Part shown: in pieces, positions 25,325-34,511 of the stretch
Position numbering within the stretch: position 1 is the first letter of the stretch
How the letters are laid out: each line of letters opens with the position of its first letter
Assembly (NCBI RefSeq): GCF_021474685.1
Contig: NZ_JAKEIT010000012.1
Location: 1 to 64,000 of the forward strand
Source of the DNA: Tetragenococcus halophilus
GTDB lineage: Bacteria > Bacillota > Bacilli > Lactobacillales > Enterococcaceae
Reading direction: 5' to 3'
DNA length: 64,000 bases
Notes under the pieces: model-generated
The model's database searches: none
What the model saw: only the letters and a program-made list of their open reading frames with translations
Told to the model about the DNA's origin: nothing
Program-made: the position numbers and the translations under genes

Positions 25325-28015
25325 TTAAAACTGATCAATCAACATCTGTTTCAATTCTTCTAAATACGGTTGACGTGGATTGGCGGATGTACATTGATCG
25401 TTGTAAACCAAGTCAACAAGTTTATCGAGTGATTGGTTGAAGTGTTTTTTCGTAATACCGTTAGCTGAAAGCGTTGGTTCGACATCGATAGCTTTCATTA
25501 AATCATCGATTTTTGCACATAATGATTCTACTAATTCAGCATCTGTTGAGCCTTTCAATCCTAAGTAACGTGCAATTTCAGCATAATCTTTTTGGCCACG
25601 ATAGACTTCATAACGTGGGAAAGGTGTACGTTTTACATTACCAGTTGCTGCATTAAAACGAATTACGTGATTCATAGCAATTGAAATGGCTAAGCCGTGC
25701 GGAAGTTCGAATTCTCCGCCGATTTTATGAGCGAGTGAATGATTAATTCCTAAGAATGCATTGGCAAATGACATACCTGCAAGAGTTGCTGCATAGTGCA
25801 TGTTTTCACGAGCATTTTCGCCTTCTGATGTTGGGTTTTTTGGATCGTAATTATAAGACGTTTCCAAATTCTCAAAGATTAGTTTAATCGCTTCTAGTGC
25901 CCAAGGGCGAGTAAAGTTTGAGGAAAGAACGGAAACATATGACTCTAAAGCATGTGATAGTGAATCAAGCCCTGATAAGGCAACCGTTCTTTTTGGCACT
26001 GTCATAACAAATGCTGGATCAACAATCGCTACTTGCGGCGTTAATTCATAGTCAGCTAATGGATATTTCACGTGTGTATGATCATCTGTAATTACAGCAA
26101 ATGGTGTTACCTCAGAACCCGTCCCTGAAGTCGTTGGTATAGCAAATAGTTTTGTATGTTCAGAATGATGGAATTTCGCAATACGTTTACGGATATCTAA
26201 GAATTTTTGTTGTAATTGAACAAATACTTCGCTTACTTTTTCGTAACTATCCAAAAATCCGTCTTCTTGATCAAGAGAATACTCATAGATATAACGAGCA
26301 ATTTTAGCTGCGTCTAAGGCTGAACCACCACCTACTGCTAAAATGGCATCTGGTTTAAATGCTTGCATTTGTTGCGCTATCTCTATGGTTTGGCCTAAAG
26401 TTGGGTCAGGTCTTACAGAACCATATACTGAAGATTTTACCGGTTCATCACGAACTTCTAATTGTTCATATACTTTATCGACAAAACCAAATTGTACCAT
26501 GCCTGGGTCGGCTACAATAAATGCCCTTTCTATTTTCTCATATTCATCTTGTAGATATGAAATAGAATTTTCTTCATAATAAACTTTCTCTGGTAAACGT
26601 ACCCATTGTGGACGGTTACGACGCTTAGCAACTGTTTTAATATTCAATAAATCTTCTGTTGATAAATTATGAGACAAGGAATTTTTCCCCCATGATCCTG
26701 TACCTAAGGTTAGGCTTGATTTTAGCGCGTCAGTGTAAACATCACCGATTGCACCGATTGAATCTGGTTGGTTAATGATAAGTCGTGAAGCTTTAGTCTT
26801 TTCAGCATATTCTTCAACAAATGGATCAATTTGAGAACCGATTTGAATACCGGCATTGTGCCCTGCACCTTGATAGTTCAATAAATCATCCACAATTTTA
26901 ATACCGTCTTGACGATCTTTTGCTTTATAAACTGAAAGTAATGGCGATAGTTTTTCTGAAGATAACTTTTCTCCAATATTTTTAGGATCCAATTCAAACA
27001 ATAAGATATCTTTTCCTTCTGGTAATTTGACTCCTGCTTGTTCAGCAATCCAACGCGCCGGCATTCCTGCTACAGCACCGTTAACGCCATGGTTATCATT
27101 GAAAACAAAATCCGCTACTTTTTTATAATCTGATTTAGGCAGCAAATAAGCACCTTTTTCCTGCATTTTTTCTAACCATTCTTTATAAACAGGGGCTTCT
27201 ACTACGGCTGAATTTTCAGTAGCGCAGATCATTCCATTATCAAAACGTTTAGATAACAATAAGTCTTCTACAGCACGACTAACATCAGCTGTATGATCTA
27301 CAAAAATCGCGCCATTTCCGGGACCCACACCCATTGAAGGGTTTCCTGATTGTAAAGCTGCATTGACCATTCCAGGTCCGCCTGTTGCTAAAATTGAAGC
27401 AATTTTAGGGTTTTTAATTAAGGAAGATGTCGCTTCAAGCGATGGTTTTTCAACCCATTGAATAATATCCTTAGGTGCCCCAGCTTCTACTGCCGCGTCA
27501 TAGATAATTTTTGCCGCATGCACTGAACAATTTTGCGCTTGAGGGTGGAAAGCAAAAACGATCGCATTTCGTGTCTTCAACGAAATCAAAGACTTAAACA
27601 TCGCTGTCGATGTCGGATTGGTTGTTGGAACAATTCCTGCCAAAACGCCCAAAGGTGAAGCAATCTCAACACTACCTAATACTTTATCTTCTCCAATCAC
27701 GCCTACTGTTTTATCATCTTTAATGGAATGATAGACATTTTCTGTGGCAAATCGGTTTTTGGTATCTTTATCTTCGACAACACCACGTCCTGTTTCCTCC
27801 ACTGCCTCATGAGCCAATTCTAATGCAGCTTCAGAACCAGCAAGTGCTGCGGCATTCACAATTTTATCAACTTGTTCTTGAGTAAATGTAGCGAATTCTC
27901 TTTCTGCTTGTAAAGCTTTTTCTACTAACGTATCAGTATACTTACGAGCAGCTTCTTCTTTTGTTTCTTCACTTACCGTAACTTGTTCTTTTGTTACTTG
28001 AACTGCTTTTTCCAT
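25325..28015 (-). CDS. adhE: Bifunctional acetaldehyde-CoA/alcohol dehydrogenase
   Basis: 896 aa, full length for AdhE. The N-terminal ALDH domain has the catalytic Cys at about residue 264 in NGMICATENS and the cofactor loop GPGNGAIFVD. The C-terminal iron-dependent ADH domain has AVGGGSALDAAKIARY, TSGTGSEVTPFAVI, GLDSLSHALESYVS and HSLAHKIGGEFELPHGLA, with metal-binding His residues. It converts acetyl-CoA to ethanol via acetaldehyde, regenerating NAD+. A Rex-type palindrome lies 45-60 bp upstream of the start, so control by the NADH/NAD+ ratio is expected. It appears monocistronic. Confidence 0.97.
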   Translation of the reverse strand: MEKAVQVTKEQVTVSEETKEEAARKYTDTLVEKALQAEREFATFTQEQVDKIVNAAALAGSEAALELAHEAVEETGRGVVEDKDTKNRFATENVYHSIKDDKTVGVIGEDKVLGSVEIASPLGVLAGIVPTTNPTSTAMFKSLISLKTRNAIVFAFHPQAQNCSVHAAKIIYDAAVEAGAPKDIIQWVEKPSLEATSSLIKNPKIASILATGGPGMVNAALQSGNPSMGVGPGNGAIFVDHTADVSRAVEDLLLSKRFDNGMICATENSAVVEAPVYKEWLEKMQEKGAYLLPKSDYKKVADFVFNDNHGVNGAVAGMPARWIAEQAGVKLPEGKDILLFELDPKNIGEKLSSEKLSPLLSVYKAKDRQDGIKIVDDLLNYQGAGHNAGIQIGSQIDPFVEEYAEKTKASRLIINQPDSIGAIGDVYTDALKSSLTLGTGSWGKNSLSHNLSTEDLLNIKTVAKRRNRPQWVRLPEKVYYEENSISYLQDEYEKIERAFIVADPGMVQFGFVDKVYEQLEVRDEPVKSSVYGSVRPDPTLGQTIEIAQQMQAFKPDAILAVGGGSALDAAKIARYIYEYSLDQEDGFLDSYEKVSEVFVQLQQKFLDIRKRIAKFHHSEHTKLFAIPTTSGTGSEVTPFAVITDDHTHVKYPLADYELTPQVAIVDPAFVMTVPKRTVALSGLDSLSHALESYVSVLSSNFTRPWALEAIKLIFENLETSYNYDPKNPTSEGENARENMHYAATLAGMSFANAFLGINHSLAHKIGGEFELPHGLAISIAMNHVIRFNAATGNVKRTPFPRYEVYRGQKDYAEIARYLGLKGSTDAELVESLCAKIDDLMKAIDVEPTLSANGITKKHFNQSLDKLVDLVYNDQCTSANPRQPYLEELKQMLIDQF

Positions 28016-28058
28016 AAATGATTCCCTCCAAATAAAAATTATTGCCGTCGGTTCTTTA

Positions 28059-28086
28059 TGTGAAATATTTCACTTATTATAATACA
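28059..28086 (-). promoter_or_regulatory. Rex-like operator and -10 box of adhE
   Basis: The perfect palindrome GTGAAATATTTCAC (28060-28073) matches the Rex consensus TTGTGAAATATTTCACAA. On the minus strand TATAAT lies directly upstream (about 28077-28083), so a bound Rex would block initiation. A matching -35 box was not clear. Confidence 0.72.
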
Positions 28087-28180
28087 CTTTCCCTCTTATA
28101 AATTCAATAGTTTTTTCAATATTTTTTTATTTATTTTCAATAAAGATTTATATTTGTGTTATATTGAACAAAAAATATTG

Positions 28181-28213
28181 TTAAAAAAGCTCTAAACAGC
28201 AAAGTCTAGAGCT
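28181..28213 (-). terminator. Terminator of the zinc-ribbon membrane gene
   Basis: Minus-strand arms AGCTCTAGAC... / TAGAGCTTTTTT with a T-run, about 20 bp after the stop at 28232. Confidence 0.78.
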
Positions 28214-28231
28214 AGAATGTGCAATATAAGA

Positions 28232-29008
28232 TTAGCCTATTGTTGCTATTGTTAAAAACCAATTAACGATTGAATTTAAAACAAAGACGAGTAAAACAAT
28301 GTAAAAAGGAGCAATTTTAGCTTGTTTATTATCTGCGTTACGTTGTACAACAAAAATGATCGAAGATTGAAAAAATAAAACTGCAAGTAACATAATAATT
28401 AGACAAAATATTGGTGAAAATAAACGAATAAATAAGCCAAAAGTGAAGAGTAGTAAAAATAGATTAATACCACTTAAAAAGTTTGCCAATTGATTAACTG
28501 TTTGGTTAAAGGAAACTGGGCTTTTCAAGCTAAGTCTTTCAACCCCATAGGTAATTCCAATGGTGATCACTAAAATTAATACATAAAAGAAAAGTATACG
28601 TAAAAAGAAAGTAATTCCCAAACTACCTCCTAAGCTCTCATTGAAGGAAAAGGGATCATAGCCATAATCATAAGCCCCGATAAGCCCAAAGAATTGATCA
28701 ATTGCGCTCAATCCCCTTGAAATAACCATAGTTGTTAATAAAGCTTGTAATAATAAATAAATTCCTAAAGAAATGTAACCAAAATAGGTCAAGTTTCCTG
28801 TCAAGTCAGCATTGGGACGTCGTAACTTTTCCATAAAATAACCAAAATAACTTTTCCCTATAGCAAGACTTTGTTTAACAGCCTCTTTTTCTGTAAACGA
28901 TTCTGTCTGTTGTTCATTATCTACTTCTTTTGTTTGGTCTTGACCACAGTTTGGACAAAACTTCGCTTCATCTTTTATTTGCGCACCACAATTAATACAA
29001 TATTTCAT
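28232..29008 (-). CDS. Zinc-ribbon, multi-spanning membrane protein (YIP1-like)
   Basis: 258 aa. An N-terminal zinc ribbon (YCINCGAQ and FCPNCGQD, residues 3-19) is followed by a polar linker and about five hydrophobic segments from residue 70 on. The architecture resembles zinc-ribbon plus YIP1/DUF-type envelope proteins. It lies 20 bp after a second zinc-ribbon membrane protein gene and probably shares its operon. Function is unknown; envelope maintenance is an inference from related TcaA-like proteins. Confidence 0.72.
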   Translation of the reverse strand: MKYCINCGAQIKDEAKFCPNCGQDQTKEVDNEQQTESFTEKEAVKQSLAIGKSYFGYFMEKLRRPNADLTGNLTYFGYISLGIYLLLQALLTTMVISRGLSAIDQFFGLIGAYDYGYDPFSFNESLGGSLGITFFLRILFFYVLILVITIGITYGVERLSLKSPVSFNQTVNQLANFLSGINLFLLLFTFGLFIRLFSPIFCLIIMLLAVLFFQSSIIFVVQRNADNKQAKIAPFYIVLLVFVLNSIVNWFLTIATIG

Positions 29009-29028
29009 TTTTACTCCCCCTAATTTAC

Positions 29029-30795
29029 TTATTCATAATCACTGGCTGCGACCTCTTCAAAATTATCGGCGCCACCAAGGTCTTTAATACGTATAGTTTC
29101 ATCTTCTACGACCAAATTCGCTTTTTTATAGCGGAAATACTGATTATTATGATCTGTATCATCATCATAATAAGTATCGTAATTGACAACATATTGTACA
29201 TCGTAACTATTTTCTCCTGTACGCGTGACGTCTTCTACTTCTTGCAAATAACACACCACATAATCTTTTTTATCGGACTTTCGACTAGGACCAATAAAGT
29301 TATCTTTAAAATCGATAAATTCCTCATTATCCGTACCGCCAGAAAAATAACCAGCTAACGACTTAGTATCTGTTTCATCAAAATCAAGATCTTCATCTGT
29401 ATAATCAGAGACATCGAAATACAGTTCGTCCAATCGACTTTCAATGTCAAACTCGTCTATTTCCTCTTCTACATCTAAAGTGACATAAGCTGTACTGTCG
29501 ACATAATCTGTAGGTTCAACTGTTTCGGTATCAGAATTGATCTCTTCATCTTCAAAGCTTTGTTTAAGTTGTACTTTGTAAGGCTTTTGGGTTGGAACGA
29601 CATCTATACTATAAATGTCATCTTCTTTATCAAATGCTTCGGCCCTTTTATCATTAATATAAAAATCGCCACTTGTCGCATTCGTGTCTGGAACAATATG
29701 AAAACTTTCGGGTTGGAAAGTGCTTTGGTCTTGACTATAGTCTTTTTCCAAATATTCATCTCCGTCAAAATCTAGTGGCGTTGAAAGTAATTCTAAATCA
29801 CCTAACTCTTGCTTTATCCGCAAGTTTCCATCCTCATTCCAAATAAAGCCAGCCCCTTCTAACTCCCCATCTTTAATAGTACCCACTGACTGTCCATTAA
29901 ACAGTAGCTCTCCAGAAGAAATATCCGAATCGACGTCAAATTTCACTTTTTTAGCTGCAAAAGATAACTCTCGACTACCATCATTTTCTAAATTTTCGCG
30001 ATTCACTTGCTCAACATTTTGTTCGATTTCCTCTTCTTGACCATTACTTTGAAAACGACCATCTAATTGATAAGCTCCAGGAACTAGTGGACCTAATTTC
30101 CAAGTGTAATCTTCATTATCAGATGTTCCCTCTTCTTTATCGTTTACTTTTAGTTGCATATTTTCAACATTAGTGTTCACATCAAGATAAAAAGGTTGTA
30201 TGACCAAATCGTATTTATCAAACAAAAAGAAATACTTGCCATCTTTTTTCAAATAAAGGTCTTGACGCTTATCATTTATATTTTGCAAGTTTTCACTGAT
30301 ATAATTGCTATAATCTTTGTTATCTTTTGTATAATTAGTAAATGTACTTAAATTATCCGCTTTTGGTTTAAAATTTTTATCTGAAGAAACAACCGTTTCA
30401 GCTAATTCTTCAGGATCATTTTTTGCTAATACCTTTTGATAACGTTCTATTTGTTGCTCTTTGGAATAATAATGTTCTCCATATTTATATACCCCAACAC
30501 CTACTATAAGCAAAACTACTAAACCAGCCAATAAAGCATTATACAATTTTTTATGTTTATAATAAGCAGTAAGCACTTTCGAAAGTTCTTGCTTTTCTTT
30601 TGCTTTACTACTTGCTTGTAAACTTGTGCCACAAGATTCACAAAAACGAGCAGTTGTTTGGTTTTCTTTACCACAATTAGGGCAAATATTGCCCTTACTT
30701 TGGGATTCAGTTTTTTCTACCAGCTTTTTACCACAAACTTCACAGAAATTATGCTCGTCTGAATACTCCTTTTTACAATGATTACAGTATTTCAT
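29029..30795 (-). CDS. TcaA-like zinc-ribbon, single-pass membrane protein
   Basis: 588 aa. Two N-terminal zinc ribbons (CNHC/CEVC at about 4-21 and CPNC/CESC at about 38-55), a transmembrane helix at about residues 87-105 (NALLAGLVVLLIVGVGVY), then a long acidic exported region with repeated beta-type modules. This matches the TcaA/YvbJ layout of Gram-positive envelope proteins, linked in Staphylococcus to glycopeptide and envelope stress responses. The extracellular part is strongly acidic, Asp/Glu-rich near the C-terminus, as expected in a salt-tolerant species. GAGGAG precedes the ATG. Confidence 0.75.
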   Translation of the reverse strand: MKYCNHCKKEYSDEHNFCEVCGKKLVEKTESQSKGNICPNCGKENQTTARFCESCGTSLQASSKAKEKQELSKVLTAYYKHKKLYNALLAGLVVLLIVGVGVYKYGEHYYSKEQQIERYQKVLAKNDPEELAETVVSSDKNFKPKADNLSTFTNYTKDNKDYSNYISENLQNINDKRQDLYLKKDGKYFFLFDKYDLVIQPFYLDVNTNVENMQLKVNDKEEGTSDNEDYTWKLGPLVPGAYQLDGRFQSNGQEEEIEQNVEQVNRENLENDGSRELSFAAKKVKFDVDSDISSGELLFNGQSVGTIKDGELEGAGFIWNEDGNLRIKQELGDLELLSTPLDFDGDEYLEKDYSQDQSTFQPESFHIVPDTNATSGDFYINDKRAEAFDKEDDIYSIDVVPTQKPYKVQLKQSFEDEEINSDTETVEPTDYVDSTAYVTLDVEEEIDEFDIESRLDELYFDVSDYTDEDLDFDETDTKSLAGYFSGGTDNEEFIDFKDNFIGPSRKSDKKDYVVCYLQEVEDVTRTGENSYDVQYVVNYDTYYDDDTDHNNQYFRYKKANLVVEDETIRIKDLGGADNFEEVAASDYE

Positions 30796-30939
30796 TTCCT
30801 CACTCCTCCAACAAATTCAATAACACCTAACACTCTATCTATATTCTTGCATCAAAAGTTAGTAAATTACAAGTTTTATATTAAACTTTTTATTGATTTT
30901 TTTTCAACACCCCTTTAATTTTTTTAGTTTTATTATATA

Positions 30940-30963
30940 ATGGACGTAATTTAAGAAAGGAGA
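30940..30963 (+). promoter_or_regulatory. -10 box and ribosome-binding site of the ComK-like gene
   Basis: A TATAAT box (TTATTATATAATGG at about 30932-30945) and an AAAGGAG site at 30956-30962 precede the ATG at 30970. The short distance suggests a short leader. Confidence 0.5.
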
Positions 30964-30969
30964 GACACA

Positions 30970-31767
30970 ATGAAAGACGCTTCACTTCCCCAAATTAATC
31001 AAAGACAGCTAGAGAAAAAATTCAATCCAAAGTTAAACGAACTCCCCGCCTTCCATCTTAGTCAACCTTATTTTCCAGTCGATTTAGATTTATTACACAA
31101 AGAAGTTGCTACTAGCAATCAGGCGAATTTTAAAGAAGAAATTTATGCTATTCTTCCTTATGGCAAACACTACACGCAATCATTTATCATTTATAAAGAC
31201 GCTATAAGAGAAGTTGACAGCTCAGCGAATTTACTAGCTGAAAAATTTTTAAAACAACACTTACATATGGAAATGGAAAGTTATAAAAAAACGATGAAGG
31301 TTTTTTTAAACAAAAACATTCATACCATGCCAATTGCTAATTATGATTTCAGTTTAGTTCCTTTTAGTCTGGATTTTCGCCCTACGACCTACAACTGGAT
31401 CAATCCTGGAAAAATTAAAGAATTATTCTTTAAAGCAAATAATGCACGTACGATTATTCAACTGACAAATTGGTTTAATATTGAAATAGATCGTCAGCAA
31501 CGTTCAATTTTAAATCGAATGAGACGGGGATTTTTGGTTCATGGAATTATCAAGCGTGATATTGAAACTCAACCGATCAATGTAACAATGAATTTACTAG
31601 AATATTTAGGCATCAGCTCGACTCGTATCACCAGGAAAGTTACTAGAAATGTACAATATCAACATATACCAGGCTTTGCCAATGACTTTTATCAAAAATA
31701 CCAAGAAGTCCACGATGCTCTGGTCATTGAAAAATATTTTAATGAAAATTTTCCGCCTAAAAAATGA
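30970..31767 (+). CDS. Possible ComK-like competence regulator (divergent)
   Basis: 265 aa, no signal or membrane segment. I see no exact family match, but residues about 50-180 follow the order of ComK landmarks: IYAILPYGKHY near the start, a K/I-rich strand, MPIANYDFSLVPFSLDFRPTTYNWINPGKIKEL aligned with the ComK stretch where a FPT-S-RP-C-WI-HVKEF pattern occurs, then a segment like the ComK N..F-N-Q..RT-LR region (WFNIEIDRQQRSILNRMRRGF). It is longer than B. subtilis ComK by about 70 aa, with N- and C-terminal extensions. It is a monocistronic plus-strand gene. The assignment is inferred by eye only. Confidence 0.45.
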   Translation: MKDASLPQINQRQLEKKFNPKLNELPAFHLSQPYFPVDLDLLHKEVATSNQANFKEEIYAILPYGKHYTQSFIIYKDAIREVDSSANLLAEKFLKQHLHMEMESYKKTMKVFLNKNIHTMPIANYDFSLVPFSLDFRPTTYNWINPGKIKELFFKANNARTIIQLTNWFNIEIDRQQRSILNRMRRGFLVHGIIKRDIETQPINVTMNLLEYLGISSTRITRKVTRNVQYQHIPGFANDFYQKYQEVHDALVIEKYFNENFPPKK

Positions 31768-32027
31768 AAGCGGTTAGAGTGCGGGTACTACGCCTTGCTT
31801 CCGCTCGCTCTAGTACTGCTCATCACTTCGCTTACGCTTCGATCTCAACAAGGTCTAAGCGACAAGTCGCTAAGTCCTTGAAGGAGCTACTCTCAACTCC
31901 TCTTGGTCGCTGAATCGTAGTGATTCGGGAAGTAAGGACACTACGGTCGTTACACTCCCCTAGTACTGTTCATCATCTACTCTCAGCTCCCCTTGGTCGC
32001 TGAATCGTAGTGATTCACAGCAAAAAT
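31768..32027. repeat. Noncoding GC-richer repeat region
   Basis: A stretch that is clearly richer in G+C than its surroundings. A 40-bp word (starts CTACTCTCAACTCCTC, ends AATCGTAGTGATTC) occurs at 31887-31926 and 31977-32016, 90 bp apart, with few differences. A second word, CTAGTACTG(C/T)TCATCA, occurs at 31810 and 31960. No coding frame is open. It looks like fragments of a dispersed intergenic repeat. Confidence 0.6.
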
Positions 32028-32066
32028 GAGCTCTGTGAACGTCATCGTCACAAAGCTCATTTTCTT
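32026..32066 (-). terminator. Terminator of galU
   Basis: Arms AATGAGCTCTGTGA / TCACAAAGCTCATT with A/T runs on both sides; adjoins the galU stop at 32065. Confidence 0.85.
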
Positions 32067-32934
32067 AAAATTTAGTTGACATATTTTTTAAATAACTTTT
32101 TAGTTCTTCTTTTGTATCTGGATGTTGCAAACCGTATTCAATATTTGCCTCTAACAATCCAATCTTAGTTCCTACGTCATAACGTTTTCCTTTAAATTCT
32201 TGCGCAAATACTCGTTGTGTTTTATTTAATTCATCAATAGCATCTGTTAATTGGATTTCACCACCCTGATCGGGCTCTTGCTTTTCTAATAAGCTGAAAA
32301 TTTCTGGCGTTAGAAGGTAACGTCCTATAATAGCCAAATTAGAAGGTGCTTTATCCGGTTCTGGTTTTTCAACAAATGAATTTACGTCATATAAACCTTT
32401 GCCTATTTCTCCATTAGGTTCAATCACGCCATATTTTGATGTATCTTTATGTGGAACAGACATCACCGCTAATGTCGAAGCCTTTGTTTTTTCATAATCA
32501 TTGATTAGCTGCTTAGTTAAAGGAACTTTATTACTGGTAATATCATCACCTAGCATTACCACAAAAGGTTCATTACCTACAAAGGCCTTAGCTTGTAAAA
32601 CAGCATGACCTAAACCTAATGGACGTTTTTGACGTACAAAATGTAAATTGATGTCTGTGGTTTCTTCTACTAATTTCAATAACTCAGTTTTACCTGTTCG
32701 TTTTAAGTTTTGTTCGAGCTCTATATTTGCATCAAAATGGTCTTCGATTGGACGTTTAGCTTTACCAGTGACAACCAAAATGTCTTCAATCCCTGAAGCC
32801 ATCGCTTCTTCTACAATAAATTGAATCGTAGGTTTATCTACGATTGGCAACATTTCTTTAGCAACTGCCTTGGTAGCCGGCAAAAAACGCGTGCCTAAAC
32901 CAGCCGCTGGAATAACTGCTTTTCTAACTTTCAT
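32065..32934 (-). CDS. galU: UTP-glucose-1-phosphate uridylyltransferase
   Basis: 289 aa, standard length. The N-terminal nucleotide-binding motif is [22 protein letters not shown], followed by [38 protein letters not shown] and the lysine/aspartate active-site regions. It makes UDP-glucose for wall polymers and glycolipids. It appears monocistronic on the minus strand, with AAAGGATG upstream. Confidence 0.96.
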   Translation of the reverse strand: MKVRKAVIPAAGLGTRFLPATKAVAKEMLPIVDKPTIQFIVEEAMASGIEDILVVTGKAKRPIEDHFDANIELEQNLKRTGKTELLKLVEETTDINLHFVRQKRPLGLGHAVLQAKAFVGNEPFVVMLGDDITSNKVPLTKQLINDYEKTKASTLAVMSVPHKDTSKYGVIEPNGEIGKGLYDVNSFVEKPEPDKAPSNLAIIGRYLLTPEIFSLLEKQEPDQGGEIQLTDAIDELNKTQRVFAQEFKGKRYDVGTKIGLLEANIEYGLQHPDTKEELKSYLKNMSTKF

Positions 32935-33011
32935 TTTCCACGCTCATCCTTTTCTTTTGAATTGCATTTATTATAACATAACGTTAGTTAAAAATACGGA
33001 GAGAAAATCAA

Positions 33012-33088
33012 CAAAAAAAGACCCGCCAGCGGGTAACTGACGGGAAAGGAGTTAAAAATGAAAAAGTGTTTATAGGGTTGTTTCGTTG
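33012..33088 (-). ncRNA. Candidate small RNA, copy 1, with anti-Shine-Dalgarno region and terminator
   Basis: About 77 nt on the minus strand. A conserved block runs from GTACCAACGAAACAACCC, through a pyrimidine-rich part containing CATTTTTAACTCCTTT, to a terminator hairpin (33022-33044, CCCGTCAG / CTGGCGGG) and a T-run. A TAATAAT -10-like box sits upstream at 33094-33100. The CTCCTTT is complementary to a Shine-Dalgarno, and the flank to ATGAAAAA. A near copy starts 190 bp away. Confidence 0.6.
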
Positions 33089-33201
33089 GTACAATTATTA
33101 ATATAAACAAATTTTTTGAACAAATTATGATCATTTTATTTTAATTCAATAAAAATTAAAACTTTATTTGGTTTACAGATTTGCTTCAATATCAATTACT
33201 A

Positions 33202-33279
33202 TAAAAAAACGAACCCACCAGGGGGTAACTGGTGGGAAAGGAGTTAAAATGAAAAAGTGTTTATAGGGTTGCTTCGTTG
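33202..33279 (-). ncRNA. Candidate small RNA, copy 2
   Basis: Same layout as the copy at 33012-33088. The terminator stem (33214-33236) is CCCACCAG / CTGGTGGG: the GC pair of copy 3 is replaced on both arms, a compensatory change that supports a selected RNA stem. The -10-like box is TATAGT at 33285-33290. Confidence 0.62.
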
Positions 33280-33385
33280 GTACAACTATAATGTAACTAA
33301 TTTTTATGAAAAATATGTGACGAAACTATTTTGATTAAATTAAATTATTAATAATAGTAGCAGAAAATATTAGTTTTTAACATAA

Positions 33386-33892
33386 TCAACGCCAATAAGA
33401 AAATAGTATTCCTTGTTTGCCATAAATTGGATCGTTATCAGGTATCAAAACTTCATTAATATTATTCAATTTTTCTGGACGTTCTTCTTTTTTCCCATAG
33501 CAAATATCATAATCCTGTCCATTGGGATAAGCCCCAATAACCGAAAAATCAGCTTGTTTTTCCAGCAATTTATGGCCTGTACCTGCTGGTAAAATGAATA
33601 CATCTCCTTGTTGGGCCTCTAACTGTTCGCCATTTTCACCACCCATTTGTAACAATGCACTCCCACTATCAACTACGAGAACTTCATGTGAGTTGCTATG
33701 ATAATGGTGATAAGGAAATACACCATTGCGCCAAGCATTTGACCAATGGTTCTGATAAAGGACTTGCATTGCCTCGTCCTCTGCTTCCATAACACTCTTG
33801 TAAATAAGTAGAGGAAACTGAGAATTGTTAGGAATTGATCCATCATCCATAAAATAAAGCGCTTGAACCTTTACCTCATCTTGTCTTTTCAT
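33386..33892 (-). CDS. Cupin-domain protein
   Basis: 168-aa cupin. Metal-binding motif 1 is PYHHYHSNSHEVLVVDSGSALLQMGG (about residues 61-86, with a His cluster), followed by motif 2 (GDVFILPAGTGHKLLEK). It resembles YjlB-type small cupins. Enzymatic role unknown. It is transcribed alone, with GAGGAA before the ATG, and two small-RNA-like elements lie downstream. Confidence 0.78.
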   Translation of the reverse strand: MKRQDEVKVQALYFMDDGSIPNNSQFPLLIYKSVMEAEDEAMQVLYQNHWSNAWRNGVFPYHHYHSNSHEVLVVDSGSALLQMGGENGEQLEAQQGDVFILPAGTGHKLLEKQADFSVIGAYPNGQDYDICYGKKEERPEKLNNINEVLIPDNDPIYGKQGILFSYWR

Positions 33893-34117
33893 GAAAATTC
33901 CTCCTCTATTTAAATTATAGCATCCCTTTATCTAGGGTTAAAATAAAAGGAAATAGCGCAAATATTAATTTACCTTACGTTTATTTTCATTAATTTTCCT
34001 AGGTTTTTAAATTACCATAAACTAAATAAAGTTATCATTACCTAACTAGCTATTTTAATTTTGTTATTTTACAGTATCTATTGTAATAGCAATAAAGAAA
34101 GGACGTGTTCGTTTAAA

Positions 34118-34345
34118 ATGCTAACAAAATCTAATGTTATTTCCGTACAAATAAGGAAAGTGTTTTATCCATTTATTATCGCCAGAGATAGCAACGGACA
34201 TTATCTTTATTTAAATCTTAATATGGCTGAGCGTAAAGATACAGTCTTTTGGGAGATCATGTTAAAAATTGCAGAGGCCGATCTATGGCTTCCTATTGAT
34301 AAAGATTCTTATCAACTCTTAGAATATGACTGGCTAGAAGTTTAA
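34118..34345 (+). CDS. Small hypothetical protein
   Basis: 75 aa, starting MLTKSNVISVQIRKVFYPFI. No motif recognised; it is a mixed alpha/beta-looking sequence with an acidic C-terminus (DSYQLLEYDWLEV). The ATG at 34118 is chosen; AAAGAAAGGA lies about 15 nt upstream, which is long, and a TTG at 34061 is the alternative. A strong terminator follows, which supports transcription. Confidence 0.55.
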   Translation: MLTKSNVISVQIRKVFYPFIIARDSNGHYLYLNLNMAERKDTVFWEIMLKIAEADLWLPIDKDSYQLLEYDWLEV

Positions 34346-34354
34346 ATTAAATTC

Positions 34355-34400
34355 AAAAAGTTACAGAATTGATGTAAAGTTAATTTCTGTAACTTTTTTC
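34355..34400 (+). terminator. Terminator after the small hypothetical gene
   Basis: Arms AAAAAGTTACAGAA / TTTCTGTAACTTTTTT, plus-strand T-run; also readable for the opposite strand. Confidence 0.85.
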
Positions 34401-34511
34401 GTGGACATAAAATGTTTTCTAATAAACTAAGAAGTCTGTTTTGTTAAGGTTTCTTTTTCAATCAGTTCATTAATTTCTTGTTTTGCATCTTTCATCAATA
34501 ATAACGCTTCT

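Noticed and set aside
25325..28015. Antisense frame within adhE around 26343-26579
   Set aside because: Shadow of a highly conserved gene on the opposite strand.
34437..34510. Short minus-strand frame of about 22 codons after the MFS stop (starts MKDAKQEINELIE)
   Set aside because: Weak ribosome-binding site, no family and too short; could be the tail of a lost gene but unsupported.
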